NCBI GenBank assembly: GCA_036346275.1
Contig: CM070727.1
Span: 8,671,760 to 8,735,759 of the forward strand
Origin: Otatea glauca
Taxonomy: Eukaryota; Streptophyta; Magnoliopsida; Poales; Poaceae
Direction of reading: 5' to 3'
Length of the DNA: 64,000 nucleotides
The notes beneath the pieces are model-generated. The model ran no database searches. It was not told where the DNA came from and worked only from the letters and a program-made list of their open reading frames with translations. The position numbers and the translations under genes are program-made. Positions 1 to 11,900 of the stretch are shown here, one piece after another. Every line of letters starts with the position of its first letter. The first letter of the stretch is position 1.

Positions 1-107
1 GGTTAGATGCATGCATAGGAAACAACAGCGATTAGATTCAATCGTCGAATTCCCACCTTTTCTAACCTTTCAATTCTGATCTCCGGTAGAGCTTCGTGCT
101 GATAACG
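1..107 (-). mobile_element. Start of the internal region of a Ty1/copia-type element, cut by the window edge
   Basis: Read on the minus strand, the sequence after the LTR at 108-332 begins CGTTATCAGCACGAAG. That is the half-tRNA type of primer-binding site (internal part of initiator tRNA-Met) known from some copia elements. About 90 bp of leader follow, then the window ends. No coding sequence is visible. The rest of the element should lie to the left of position 1. Family membership is inferred from the primer site and LTR form only. Confidence 0.65.
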
Positions 108-332
108 TGTTAAGGAACCTCGCTATCGAATAGTCCGGGGTTCCCGAACAGATCTGAATTGGAGAACAGAAATAGAGAGAGACACGTGTTTAGGGAGAGC
201 AATAGCGGAAATTCTTTATTGCTAATGATTTCTGGTCCATAGGGGGACCCCCTCCTCCTTTTATAGCGCTCACCTAGGGTTTAGGCTAAGGGACCACATG
301 GACCTTCAATGGGCCATCAGGGTTTCCCAACA
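108..332 (-). repeat. Copia-type long terminal repeat, 225 bp
   Basis: On the minus strand the segment begins TGTTGGGAAACCC and ends CTTAACA, the TG...CA form of an LTR. It contains a TATA-like GCTATAAAAGG, an AATAAAG polyadenylation-like signal and, directly after it, a primer-binding site. The five bases beyond the outer end (333-337, ctttc) would be the target duplication, but the partner is outside the window. The duplicated segment at 16146 onward appears to keep the unoccupied site. Confidence 0.7.
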
Positions 333-1402
333 CTTTCAAACCATTATGCCCTACATCACACATCGTCGGCACCGTGGAACCTATACGATTTCTGCTCTCT
401 ATGAACCGAAAATATTCGGCACATAACGGTTTAGCAGACAAACAACCGTGCATCTGTTATCAATTGAGCGGCTAGCCATGACTACTGTTAGATCCTGATA
501 TCCGTTCTTATGCGCAGCAGTCATTCAGATCAGATCAAAGTTTTATAAGATACCGCATAAGCATGTAACGATGCAGATGAATCTCGTAGAGAGAATCAAA
601 ATAACATCTTAACAGATACGAATATACCAGCAGTCAGGAGTCAATCACTCACCACTCTGCAGGTATGGAATTTTTTACTATTCTAGCCTCGTGCGTCTTT
701 TTTTTGCGGAGTTAGCCGTTACTGTGCTGAATTTGTACAAGTAGCCCCCATATAGTGGAAATCCAGCGGACGAGATACGCAAATTAATTTGCAGCGGACA
801 CAAACCGCTAGGAATTTTTTTCTATTTATTTCTAGCGGTGGGAGAGCTGAATATCTTTTTCTTTTTTTAATTATTTTCAGTGCAGGAGGACCATTGGATT
901 ATTACCGGTGCAAATTTTTTCACGCGCAAAAAAATCAAGCGGACGTGAACCGCTGGATTGTCCTACGGTCAGGGGCCCACCGTCAATTTCGGTCCACTGG
1001 AATTGGCTGACTATTAATTGGTGCCCCTCTCTCTTGCAAGGAATGGAGATAGAAGACCAGTTGATGATTTGCTATTCTGGCTAGCTAGATTTAGTGCGTC
1101 AGCCAATTCCAGCGGACTGGGTCCATTGAAAATTGACAGTGGGGCTTGGTTTGCAGGATAATCCGCTAATCTAGCGGTCCTCCTACGCTAGAAATAATTA
1201 AAAAAAAAAAAAATATTCAGCTCTCTCAAACCGTTGAAAATAAATAGAAAAAAATTCCAGCGGTATGTATTTGCTGCAAATTAATCTGCGCACCCCGTCT
1301 GCTGAATTTCGACTGTATAGGGGACCTACGAAACCAGAAAAGTAAAAAATTCGCAGGTATGTTCTGGGCTCGTCTGTCGGTCGGCTACTATTCATGCTGT
1401 AA
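333..1402. repeat. Duplicated segment, copy A (interrupted by a MULE foldback)
   Basis: Positions 334-600, about 625-667 and 1362-1402 align with 16148-16455 and 16840-17005. Shared blocks include the stretch around 'cgtcggcaccgtg', 'attcggcacataacgg' and 'gagcggctagccatgact', and the end block around 'ctcgtctgtcg' and 'actattcat'. Copy A carries the 685-bp element 668-1352, which copy B lacks. No gene is visible in either copy. Whether this is an old segmental duplication or an unrecognised dispersed repeat cannot be told here. Confidence 0.7.
668..1352. mobile_element. Mutator-type foldback MITE (685 bp)
   Basis: The element begins GAATTTTTTACTATTCTAGC, and the reverse complement of its end begins GAATTTTTTACTTTTCTGG. 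The inverted arms continue almost to the centre, for example through 'ctgcaaattaat' and 'gagagctgaatat'. It is flanked by perfect 9-bp direct repeats gcaggtatg at 659-667 and 1353-1361. A 9-bp duplication with long inverted arms is the Mutator signature. No transposase is encoded. The unoccupied site is preserved near 16965 in the duplicated segment. Confidence 0.88.
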
Positions 1403-1560
1403 CAGGTGCGCGGGGCAACAGGTGCGACGGCCTGAAGGCCGTGGACCGACTCCACTTCTCCGACCCCACCCATCAGACATAGGCCATAGCACCCGAACCG
1501 GCCCGAAACCGACCCGTCGTGCATTAAACTAGATAGTATAGCGCGTTAAATCCCACTTCA
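1403..1560. other. Short non-coding spacer
   Basis: Moderately GC-rich sequence after the duplicated segment. I see no gene or element end in it. Confidence 0.4.
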
Positions 1561-1870
1561 GAGTTTTTTTATTGCAAAAATAGTAGAATGATCTAAATAT
1601 AATTTTAAATATTTCAGGCTTAAAGAACCGGCGCCAATATCAAATTTGTGAAACCACTGTTTTTTTTTTGCAAAATACCCGAACCTAAATATAATTTTAA
1701 ATATTTTGGGTTTAAAGAACCGCCGCTCGTGTCGATTTTGCGGAATCACGGGATTTTTTTGCAAAACAACCGGACCTAAACTTAATTTTAAATCTTTCGG
1801 GTTTAAAGAATCGGCGCCCGAGTTGAATTTACGGAACTGCGTGGTACTTTTTGCAAAATAACCGGTGGAA
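1561..1870. repeat. Tandem repeat, about 92-bp period, three diverged copies
   Basis: The block 'aattttaaat' followed by a 'gg(g/c)tttaaagaa(c/t)cg(g/c)cgc' motif and a T-run ending in 'gcaaaa' recurs with the 'aattttaaa' core starting at about 1601, 1693 and 1784. This gives a spacing of 91-92 bp. Open frames across it on the minus strand are a by-product of the repeat and are not a gene. Confidence 0.7.
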
Positions 1871-2040
1871 AGGCCTGTTCGCGATTTCGGATTTTTCGGA
1901 GAGCTTTTTTGCAAAAAAAAATGTACCTTGACCTCTACATGCTCAGTAAATCTTCCATACTTAAGATATATATTATTATTCCGGTTGACTCTTACTTTCC
2001 AATTCGACTATTTAGGCTATAACTCCGACGAGTGTTTACC

Positions 2041-3530
2041 GCTGATCTGATATTTCGATTGCCCTATAAATTGGACACAACTTCATGTTCTTATTCCCCA
2101 CATCGTCCCCTTTGAGTTTTTGCAATCTACCCTCAGGATCTCCCTGTAGAAGCTTTTCTTCCTAAACTCCGGTAAACTTTCGGTGAGCTCTGCGATCAAT
2201 TCTGACCTCCATTGAGGCTCAAATTTTTGCTGTAGCTTCCCCCAAGGTGTTCTCTAGGACCCCAAAAAAAGTTTTGGAAAATTCTATCTGGAGCTTTACC
2301 ACCAACCCTTTCTTCTCAAGTTCTGCGAGAAGTCTAATTTTTGAAATTTCATCATTCAAAAGGTCCGATCTTCATTCTAAGTCCGATTGACCTCATTTTT
2401 CTTCTTAAATTCATATGTATTACATTTGAGTTACATTTGTATTACATTTGAGTTACATTTGTATTACATTTGAGTCCGATTAATCTACCTAATTATGCCT
2501 ATTTGTACATTTGAGTTTATTTGGATTTTGTTTGAATTTGGCTATTTTTTAACATTTAGATTTCAGCCAGAAAATTACCAGAACAACGGATCTCAACACC
2601 AGTGCATTGTGCAAGGCAAGTTACACCCTTGATCATGTTAATCCCTAAATTTTAAATTATATATTAATTTAAATTACTTAATGCTTAATTTTATCACTGT
2701 AATTTAAATCTCAGATTTAAATAACCTCATTTGACTTTGAAATAATTATTCGGTGTCACCCTAGAACAAAATATCACTAGTTGGTGCAATAATAGTATTA
2801 ACTAGCGCTATATAGTAAATGGCACTTGAATTAGGATCTTTTTGAGAATTTGTGCCAAACAAAGATGTTTTTGTAATAAAGGGTATTGGAGTGCCGTGGA
2901 ATGATATGAAAATTGATATGGTTAAAAGCAAAGTGAAAATGTGATTTAGACTGGACGAGAATGGTTGACTGGTGTTCATTGGGTTTGTTGAAAAGCTCAT
3001 CTAGTCAATTAAGGACCGGACTATGAGAAGTGATTGTAAAGCCTTACGGTACTACTATAAGTCTGATATGGGACAGACCTCGCTAAATAATTTGCAAAAT
3101 TCCAATGTCAGTTGTGTCATTTGGATGAGTGAGTGGCGTAAGAGGGGCTTCTGGACTGGGCTTTCAAACCCTACCATCAGTGAAACCTTAGCGACGCATA
3201 ACTGCTTGAAATGGCGTATTGTAAAGGCCTTGTGATAATCACTTAGTCATACAACTAAGGAAGCGTGTCATGGCCGACATATTAAGTTTATTATCTCTTA
3301 TGTGTAAAGTTGTACAATCTTTACAGAGTGTAAAACTATTCGAATAGCCAAGCTCGTGATCATAGGCATGCCGAGGAAACCTTTTTCACGGACTAGATTT
3401 TTTTCCAAAAGTGATTTGAGAAAGATGATTTGTAGATGGAAGGGGTTCCGTCTAGAAAAATTGGGCAGAACTCCGGGATGGATCCCGTCTGAAAAATTCA
3501 TTTAGATTTCAGTTTTACTATATCAATTAC
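2041..3530 (+). mobile_element. Probable Ty3/gypsy LTR remnant
   Basis: Several blocks resemble the long LTRs of grass Ty3/gypsy elements as I recall them: a TATA-like 'ccctataaattgg' near 2062, 'caaggcaagttacaccc' near 2610, 'gtgtaaagttgtacaat' near 3301 and 'attcgaatagcc' near 3347. No TG...CA ends or target duplication could be fixed and no coding sequence survives. A three-unit 22-bp repeat at 2417-2475 lies inside. The assignment rests on remembered family resemblance and is tentative. Confidence 0.4.
2417..2475. repeat. 22-bp minisatellite, 2.7 copies
   Basis: The unit gtattacatttgagttac plus attt repeats from 2417, 2439 and 2461 with no visible change until the last copy runs into 'tgagtccg'. 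Confidence 0.85.
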
Positions 3531-4784
3531 GCCTTAGAAATTACTTAATGTATTTGAAATGTTGATTTATGCTCAAACCAACCATATTATACCTTCTTTT
3601 TGTTATCCTATGAAATGGAAGTGGAGAGATCTGTTTGTGAAAACAAAAGAGATGATCGAACACATCGAGAACACTATATTTCATTAATTCAGTATTGAAT
3701 ATGCAAAATTACACGCACCTACAATAGTTTATCTTTTGTCTTTTGTGTCTATGCTGAAGGAGAATATCTGATTAGAGATTGTGTAGTCCGCTGATTCCTC
3801 GTGCCTTTGCATGGCGTCTGATTAGTTACATCTATAGGCTTGGCTTACAGAATACCTCCGATTAAGCTGCGCTTGTGGTAGACGTCTTTCTATTTATATT
3901 GCTCGTTCATATGCATGCATGGTGTTGGTGTAAATGCATGTGATGTGGATGGCTTTGTTTTAGGATATGTCAATAAAGAGAATGACTTTCGCCTTGTTGG
4001 TGCCCAGTCATATGTATGCCTGCCTTCATCAGACATGAGCGTATGTGTTGCCTTTGCCTCATCGGTGCCCGGCAACAAAGTGTCCAATCCCATCCGTTTG
4101 GGACGTGTTGATGGAGTAGTGACCTTGCCTCATTGGCACTAGACCATAATTTTGTTTAGCCTCGTCGATCTTAGACATGTGGTAATGTGTATGATCAAGT
4201 GGCCTTTTTTCTCGTTGACACCCAGCTGACGTGTCGATGTTTAAAAAAATATTCTGCAGTGGACGATGTGCAAATGATGCATCGGATGATGCTTGCTTTG
4301 AAGCATTACCTTGCGAGGAACAAAAATCAATATAGTATGAGACTCTCCTTTATTTATTTGTATGGAGTCGTAGTTGATTTTCTACTAATCAGAATTTTCG
4401 AACTATAATTTTTCATGACTAGTTTTGTCATGTTAGGAAAATTTATACGGCACTCGCGTAAACTTTTGTAGCCAATTCCGTCTCATTGGGAGAGTATACA
4501 CTATAATCGTTTTGATCTATAGTCAATCTCATGTGAACGGAGAATATATGGTACATGTTATAGAGAATCTTATTCTCATTGGACAAGATCAATTTGCTTA
4601 CTATCTAACCCGGATGTCGTGGGTTGTAGTATGTTAACAATGATGCGCGTAATTTCACCTCGCGGCTGTGCGTCGTGTGTTTTTTTCGCAGGGAGGGGTC
4701 TGCCTCTATCCCTTTGTATGTTAATAGATTAGGTGCCTTTTATAGGCAGCCACTGGAGTTTTACATCTCTATGAGCAAAGAGCA
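3531..4784. other. Non-coding stretch with no recognised feature
   Basis: AT-rich sequence without a convincing gene. Open frames around 3890-4140 overlap on both strands and have no recognisable domain. It may be the continuation of the LTR-like remnant to the left. Confidence 0.4.
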
Positions 4785-5066
4785 TATACAATGATACATG
4801 TCAGCTGTCTATAAAATTATACTATGTAAAAGTTTTAATGATGTTGAGGAGAGAGAAATGTGTTATCTACTATTTAACAGACGGTATTATGAACGTTTTT
4901 ATATTTTATGTACTATTGTATAGATAGTCTGTTAACTGTTTAAGAGATCATTACAGACAACTATACAGATGATCCATTGTATGGGTTATTTTTAGTGTTA
5001 TCTGTGGATAATATGAAGATGTATTACAGATAACTATTGTCTATACCATTGTATATGTTTTAACAG
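4785..5066. mobile_element. Candidate MITE with inverted ends
   Basis: The left end near 4791 (agcatatacaatgatac) is matched by the reverse complement of the right end at 5060 (aaacatatacaatggtat). The inside contains 'tacagataact'-type repeats in both orientations. The exact outer limits and the target duplication are not clear, so the superfamily is left open. Confidence 0.5.
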
Positions 5067-5942
5067 AGCTGTCGACACGCCTGTTCCGGGGTTTGAGCTA
5101 TCAAATCAAATCACACGTACATTGATTAGTTGTTTAGTTTGGAAGCTGTCAAGTTTATCCGGTCAGTCTTCTTATCTATATTTTGGATTAATGACTGGTG
5201 CAGACCCCGCTTGACGCAGGGTGCAGCGCAAGAACTACCAGGTAGATGTGTTGGAAACAGCTACAGTTTGGCTTTTTTCCTTGGAAACCGGAAGCTGTTC
5301 TAAACAGCTGATTTCTTTGTAGCCCGAAGCTAAAAACCAGTAGTCTATTTGTATTAAAAGAAACTGAAAGTCGAAATCTGATCTGGGATAACTTCCCACG
5401 ACTTCAATGGGTTGGAGTTCTGACTTTATCATTAGCGTTGAAGAAAATTACTCCATCTTACTAAGTATAAAATCCCAAACTCTATACCTCTCACCGTCAT
5501 TTCCGATCCGTATCCCTCACACCTAAAAGCTAGATTGACAACCATTAAACATATTCAGCCTAATCGTTCAATCGTACGGCTCTCCAACCATGCAGACGAT
5601 ACATACTAAACAGGATCAGAAGTCCTTGTACATGCTGGACTGCCAGGTAGGCCCAGCTAGAAGCTTTGCATTATGTATAGACGTATAGGGCTACAGGCTA
5701 CTAGCGCATGCACATCCACCGAATTGGCAGAAAAAACAGCATGCATGCTGATGATATAAGCTTCCTGCACAGAATCTGCCAAACGAGTATGCATGATTAT
5801 CTAAGCAATCAAATTGGTGTTTGTTTATACTTGTTTGATCACTGTTGTTCTGAAGACCATATATTTTAATCCAAGCGTCGGATTTGCCACGCTCCTTGCA
5901 ACAAATCTTTTCAAATGAGTCCAATATTAGATATATTATACC
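5067..5942. other. Non-coding stretch with no recognised feature
   Basis: No domain-bearing frame, no RNA gene and no terminal repeat was seen. The last eight bases (5935-5942, attatacc) are the target duplication of the hAT-type element that follows. Confidence 0.45.
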
Positions 5943-7058
5943 CAGGGGCGGAGCTGGGCCTCGGGCTACTGGGGCCTGGGCCCGAGGCCCAGCTCAAAAA
6001 ACAGTGCAATGTACTGTATATACTTTATTTGGGCCCGAGGTCTAGTATTGCTCCACCCAGGCCCATGCCGCCAAGCTTGTCCAGCGTCCTCACAAGTTGC
6101 AACTGAAGAAGGCGTGGCTGAGAAAATTGCAAGCCCTAGCCATACCAATCCGCCGCGCTCCCAGCCTCCAGCCCAAGCCATGACAACGCTGCCGCCGCTC
6201 CCGGCCTCCCGCCCAAGCCAAGACCACGTCGGCGTCGCTCCCAGCCTCCTGACAGAGCCTCGGCCCGTCGCGCCGCCCGGTCTCTGCCGTGCAAGGCCAT
6301 GCCACCGCCGCTCCCGGCCTCCGCTGGGCCCGGCCCCGAGCCAAGACGCCGCCGCCGCTCCCGACCTCACGTTGAGCCGAGGCCACGCCGTTGCCGCTCC
6401 GGCCTTTCACCGGGCCCGGCCTTGAGCCAAGACGCCGCCGTCTCTCCGGCCTCCGCTGTGGCCGAGGCCACACCGTCGCCGCTCTCGGCCTCCCGCCCAC
6501 GCCGAGGCAACACCGCCGTAGCCCCTGGCCTCCCACGGGCCACGGCCCTCGCAGTCATAGATCCTAGACGCCGGTGCTCCCTCGGTCGCAGGCCTGCCGC
6601 CCCTGACTCCAACCAAGCCTGAAGCCTCCGACTCCGCCCTTCGCCCCTTGAAACCACGCCCTCTGCGGCTCTGCCGCTCGCCCGCACTGGCCGCGCTTGC
6701 GCCTGCTCGGCTGCATTGGACGCTGCCGCTCCCTCGGTCGCCGTCCTGCTGCCCCCCGCCCCTCGACTCCGGCCAAGCCTCCACTCCGCCCTTGGCCCCC
6801 CACGCGGGCCGCGCCTGCTCGGCCTGCTGAAATGCTCTGGTAAGTATTGTTTGATGCCTGATAGTTCATAGTTGTATGATTGTCTTGCTTGCTCCGGTAT
6901 TGCTTGCTATTTGTTACTATACGAAAAACTGAAAAAGGATAGTTGTATGATTGTATCTATGATTTTTTTATTGTACCTCGGTGTGGATAGTATTTGGCGT
7001 TAATTATTGTCGCTTAGTTTTCGGCCCGAGGCTTGACAAAATCCTGGCTCCGCCACTG
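5943..7058. mobile_element. Non-autonomous hAT-type element packed with GC-rich minisatellite
   Basis: Ends are CAGGGGCGGAGCTGG and, in reverse complement, CAGTGGCGGAGCCAGG. They are flanked by perfect 8-bp repeats attatacc at 5935-5942 and 7059-7066, the hAT signature. Between about 6100 and 6830 the base composition jumps to very high GC. A degenerate unit around 'gctcccggcctcc' recurs with spacings near 39-47 bp, roughly an 86-bp double unit (for example 6310, 6357, 6396, 6442, 6481). The outer 200 bp at each side are ordinary. Long Pro/Arg/Ala frames on both strands reflect the repeat; no transposase is present. The GC-rich core may be captured or amplified sequence. Confidence 0.85.
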
Positions 7059-7546
7059 ATTATACCTAAAAAAATATATGATAATACGCAGGGCCCACAC
7101 GAAGAATTTTGTACACCGTATATCAATAATTTTTACTGACATATAGGAACTACCTATTTATTTTATTTGATAAATTTTACGTACAAAAATTCACCAAACA
7201 AGAAGTAAAAACATGTCAAAAACAGAGAAACGTTGAGCAGTAGCTGGGCAGCCGTGCATCCCGATGAATTATAGCTCGAGTACGTACGTTGTGCTTTCTT
7301 ACTTCGCCCATTTAACAAGAGTAATACAAATTTTAAAACGCTCGAAGAAATAAGCAGTTAGAATCTACCCTTGATTTGTACGTTAATATTTGTGAACATT
7401 ATTTTTGTCTTCGCTTCCGAACACAAGATCCATACTTCCGCCCGAGAATTCTGGAAGGTTCTCCAATAACGTACGTAGCAGTGTTAGAGCGAGCTAAAAA
7501 GTACTGCTCCAGAAAAAGACACAGCGGAGAGAACACGTTCACGTAC
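7059..7546. other. Non-coding flank of the MATE exon copy
   Basis: No further MATE exons were found downstream (on the minus strand) of the exon copy at 7547-7813. This stretch, which should hold intron and exon 2 of a complete gene, carries neither. Confidence 0.5.
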
Positions 7547-7813
7547 CAGGAAGCCAAAGTTGAGGCCGGAGATGACGGTGCTGGAGATGGAGAAGGCGGC
7601 GAGCTCAAGGTCGCCGATGTGGCCGGCGAAGGCCTGGCCAAAGACGTCCAAGCTGTAGCCTGTAGAGCATGCACCAGCCGCGTGAACACGGCGGGGCCGA
7701 CGATCTCCCAGAGCTTCTTGAACTCCTCCCATACAGCGTTCACCAGCGCCGGGGCCGCCCTTCCTTCCTCCCCGCCCTCCCCGGCCGGAGCGGAACAGCA
7801 ACGCGCTGTCCAT
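7547..7813 (-). pseudogene. Orphan MATE/DTX exon 1 with two compensating frameshifts
   Basis: This is a second copy of exon 1 of the transporter at 8906-14402. It ends, like the intact exon, with GFLV-type residues and a CTG/GTACGTG splice donor. It keeps the conserved QAFAGHIGDLELAAFSI segment in the frame of its ATG. The helix upstream (VWEEFKKLWEIVGPAVF) is present only in another frame. The copy is 15 bp longer than the intact exon (267 versus 252 bp). About 11 extra bases sit near 7655-7675, and the rest lies in the G-rich leader. The net change is in frame, but about 35 residues are scrambled. No exons 2-8 follow. Confidence 0.75.
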
Positions 7814-8340
7814 GCCTCTGCTCGATGGTCTGCTCGCTCGGTCGCTCGCTCAGCGGAATGGAGGGAAGAGGCAGCGATGCGCATGAGCCTGAGGAGTAGA
7901 GGGTGAACTAGTTCGCGGACTCGCACTATCGCAGCGCAGCTGCAGCGTACGCTGTGTGCTAGTACTGTATTATTAGGGGCGTGAGACCAGTAGAGCACGC
8001 ATCATCATATAATTTGATGGGGTATGCGTGATGGCGTTTGCTCGGCGAGCAGTGGCTGGCACGATTGGTCCGACGCCGGCGGTGGTTTTAGATCGAACGT
8101 GTGTATTCCTGGACTGGGCTTTTCCTTCATTTAAACTAGGCCGTTAGGTGCCTGTCGGAACGGCCGCAAACAATGGGCATCCGACAATTCACGGGACCTT
8201 TCCTTGAAAAAGACGACGACGACGACAATGTAACGTAAAACTAGAGGACAACATTTGGTCACAAGCAACACGCATTGCGCTCTTTTTTTCGAACGAGTAG
8301 GTATTTTTTATTACAAGGAAGTTGTACATGTATATATACA
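7814..8340. other. Spacer upstream of the orphan exon
   Basis: Contains a short (gac)n run near 8208-8226 and a T-rich patch near 8284. No gene is recognised. Confidence 0.4.
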
Positions 8341-8731
8341 GAGCTCTTTTACAGTGAATTAAAATCAATATAAGCCGTCCATTCCTTTGAATCTAATGGT
8401 TGAGATCAATTTAAATCTAGTTATACTACCACCTGTAGTATTGATAGTAAAATTGAAAAAGGGGTAAAAGGGTAAAAAAACTCCGTCATACTATCTGTCC
8501 TCTACGGTAAAACACGTCATGTGATCCTGATGAATGACGGATGAATAGATAAGAAGTCTTTGAAGATCAATAGGTATTCGGTGAATCCAAAACTGTAAAC
8601 GAATTAGGAAAAATCTAAAATACCCCTGATAAATGGATAGAAAAAGTCTAAAATACCCTTGAGAATAGATGGTTAGATTTTATTCCTACTACCACTACTT
8701 ACTACCTATGTAATCCACTGTAAAATTTCTC
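8341..8731. mobile_element. Candidate MITE (391 bp)
   Basis: The left end gagctcttttacagtgaatt is mirrored by the right end, whose reverse complement is gagaaattttacagtggatt. That is about 17 of 21 identical bases. The flanks are simple TA-rich sequence (tatataca and tatatata), so a target duplication cannot be judged. It lies about 175 bp beyond the stop codon of the MATE gene, possibly within or near its 3' untranslated region. Confidence 0.55.
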
Positions 8732-8905
8732 TATATATATCACCCTGCACCCACATCGACCTCACGCATACAACATTTTGTCTGTCTAAACTACCCCCTG
8801 TTCTTATGGGAAGACGACTTGGAAGTTGGAACTCCTTGTGCCTAGCCATCTTGGTTAATCGTCATTTGCAGCTGCTTTAGATGATGAGTACATGCACGCT
8901 CCAAT

Positions 8906-11900
8906 TCATTTCGAGCTTCCCCATCTTTGGAGGCGTTTACTTGATTTAAAAGCCTGCAAATTTTCAACACATGATATCAAGCAAATGGTTTAAAAATTTT
9001 GGATGACACTGAGGTTAGGAGCCATTCAAAAGAAATTGACCTCCTCGTCCCAATCACATCGCATGGTCATACACGCCAGAATTAAGGTCTGAACTGCAGT
9101 ACCGCCGATCATCCCTGCCCAAATTCCCTACAAATTAAGAAGATGGACTAGTGAGTACGCACACAAGTATTTGGGAAGAAAAAAAGTTGGGGAGGGGGTG
9201 GACGGAGCATACAAGAACTCCAAGATTGAAAATCCAACCCAGCAGAACACCAACAGGAACTCCAATGAAGTAATAGCATCCTACGTTTACATAAGCCACT
9301 AGTGCCTGCCACCCTGAACCAACAGCAACTCCTGAAAATTGTCAAGCGTATGTACACAGAGTAACTAAGCTTCAGTTTTGCATTGTATATTTGAATTTCA
9401 TGTTATGATCTTATTACACGTTTACAACTACTATGTTCAGAGCGCAAAAAAATACCTGAAAGGACAGGTTGGACGCCATTTAGGAGGATACTGATAGCCA
9501 GAAGAACGGAGATGTTTTCCACGGCGTCGATCACAGCCTTACTTGATGAGACGATGAGTGCGATTTTGTCGTGGAACGCAAGTGCCAGCATGCTAATGAA
9601 AAGACCGATCAGAAAGGAAGTCGTCGTCGACACGATCGTCGCAAACCTTGCGCCCTTTCCGTTGCCCGCACCAAGTTCATTAGCCACCCGGACCCTTAAA
9701 TTCCATTGGAAAACTTTGTCATATATTCTTTCGATGGTAGTGCAGTTGTGTCCATTCAGTTAATTACCCAGTGCCTGCTAGGAACCCCATAGGAATCGTC
9801 AGCTCCCATCCTTGAAAACTCATACTGTTCAATACAAATTTAGTAACAACCGTTAGTTCGCATGTTTATGCAATCTGTGTAGAGGTCAGAGGTGAATGAT
9901 TTCTTTGAAACCGGAGGCGGCGAGAGAGGTAGAGGATGTACCAAATAGAAAGGGCGTCCACAGCAAGTTCAGAATTCTTCAGGTGTCCTGTGAGCAAGAT
10001 CAATATCCTGTAGTACCAAGTCTCCAAGCTGCATGACAAATGCAAAGTAAACGAGATGAAGCCTTGCATGCATCAACATTTCTAGTGATTTGCAAAGATG
10101 AATCTCATGAAAATATCTCAAGGTTTTTCCATCTGTCAGTCAGGGTTCCCTACGTACGTACCATACCATAACACCAGATGACACCGACAACTTGACAAAC
10201 TCCAACAGATCAACAAACGCCAAAGGCGAGAACCCCTTCCACGTCTCGGGGCACCCACCGCCGACGACGTATGCAAGCTGCAGCACCATGACGATCCCCC
10301 AGGAGACGTTGAGCGCCATCGCTGCACCGAACACCCCGAACCGGAAGTAACTCACCAGAAGCCAGCTCGCCGCGATGTGCACCGGGAAAGCCACCACCGA
10401 GCTCGCCGCCGTGACCCAGTTCTTGCGCTGGCTCTGCAGGAACTTGTTGAGCGGCAGGAGAACGGCGTACAGGAAGTGCACCGGGAGCATGTACATGCTG
10501 ACCATGCCGGCCTCGCTCGCCAGCTCAGGGGGCTGGCCCAATGCAGTCAGAAGTGGCCCGGTGAAGACGTACGTTGGAACGAGGAGCACAGCGAAGACGA
10601 GGAGGATGATCCATGAACGCTGTAAGTAGGTGCCAAGCATGCAGTACTGCTTCGCACCATAGGCTTGGCCGCACAGTGTTTCCAGTGCACTCGCCATGCC
10701 AAGCTGCCAAGCACTGATCGCGCATGAGTACTTAATGGATCATACGAATATTCCATTGCTTGCTTGTTTACAATGGTAATTTTCCAAAAAAAAAAAAGAG
10801 TTAAACATGTGTACATTGGTAAAACTACGCTCGTACATCGCATCATACTTTCAATTCGCATTAGCAAAGGTACTCCCTGTTTAAAAATATAAGGCCTATA
10901 TATAGTTTGAATGATTTTATTAAGAAATATAAAGATTGCATGTTGATTTAATGAGGCTTTTCCTACCATACCTCTATTTATTCCCTCTCAACTAAATGCA
11001 TTTATTTATTACCACCACACACAAAATGTTATCTCTCATCTTCAAGACAATTAAGTGGCACTACTACAGAAAGACTTATATTAGACGTCTCATCACAGAC
11101 AGTTCCTCGAAACCGCCTGTGATGATGAATATCACTGACGGTTTTATATTGCAACCGTCAGTGACATCATCACAGACAGTACTATTCAAAAACCGTCAGT
11201 AATATACATCAATACCATAGACAGTTTTAGTTAAAAACCTTCTGTGATATCATGTATTGTCCCAGACAGTTTTATTATAAAACCGTCTGTGATCTATCAC
11301 TAACGGTTTATCAAGATAGAACCGTCTGTGATAATATCTTAACTTTCCCGCTCTCACCAAATTTGAACTTCCCGCTCGTCTCATTTTCAACTTCCTTTAA
11401 AATACCAGCCGCGGCTCTTCTCCAGCTGCTTAATTTCTTCTCACTTCTCCTCTCGATCTCCTCTTCTCTTCTCTCTTCTCAATTCTCTTCCACTCCTCTC
11501 ATATTCCTGTTTTCTTCTCCTCTTCCTCTTCTCTTCTCATTTCCACTCCTCTCTTCTTCCTCTAGTCCGGTCGCAACTAGAGCATACCGTCGTTCATATG
11601 TTAGGTAAGTGTGGTGTTCGAATCGTTCAATTAAAATGTCATAGCTCATCATCTCCTTTGCACAGGAGCTTTCGTTTTCGTTTTCGATCCGTACACGTTT
11701 CGGTAAAATGGCCATAACTTTTGCATACGAGCTCTAATCATGACGTTCTTGAGCTCGTTGGAAAGCTAACGAAAAGTTTGTTTTGAAAATACATAAGAAC
11801 AAGTTAGGAGGCTACATCAGAAGTTCACGTGAGGCTTCGAAAAAAAGCCCATCGTGAAAAAACGTCGTTTAGGACCTCAAAACGACATCCGAAGTTTTTT

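Noticed and set aside
1558..1914. Minus-strand frame of 118 codons
   Set aside because: It runs along a 92-bp tandem repeat and reads as the repeat three times.
6009..6869. Several long Pro/Arg/Ala/Gly-rich open frames on both strands
   Set aside because: They overlap in many frames, follow the 39/47-bp GC-rich repeat of a hAT-type element and contain no domain.
9036..9041. A TGA shortly after the MATE segment RCDWDEE that would truncate the protein
   Set aside because: A GT donor directly after DEE and an acceptor at 8954 give the normal C-terminus, so the stop is intronic.
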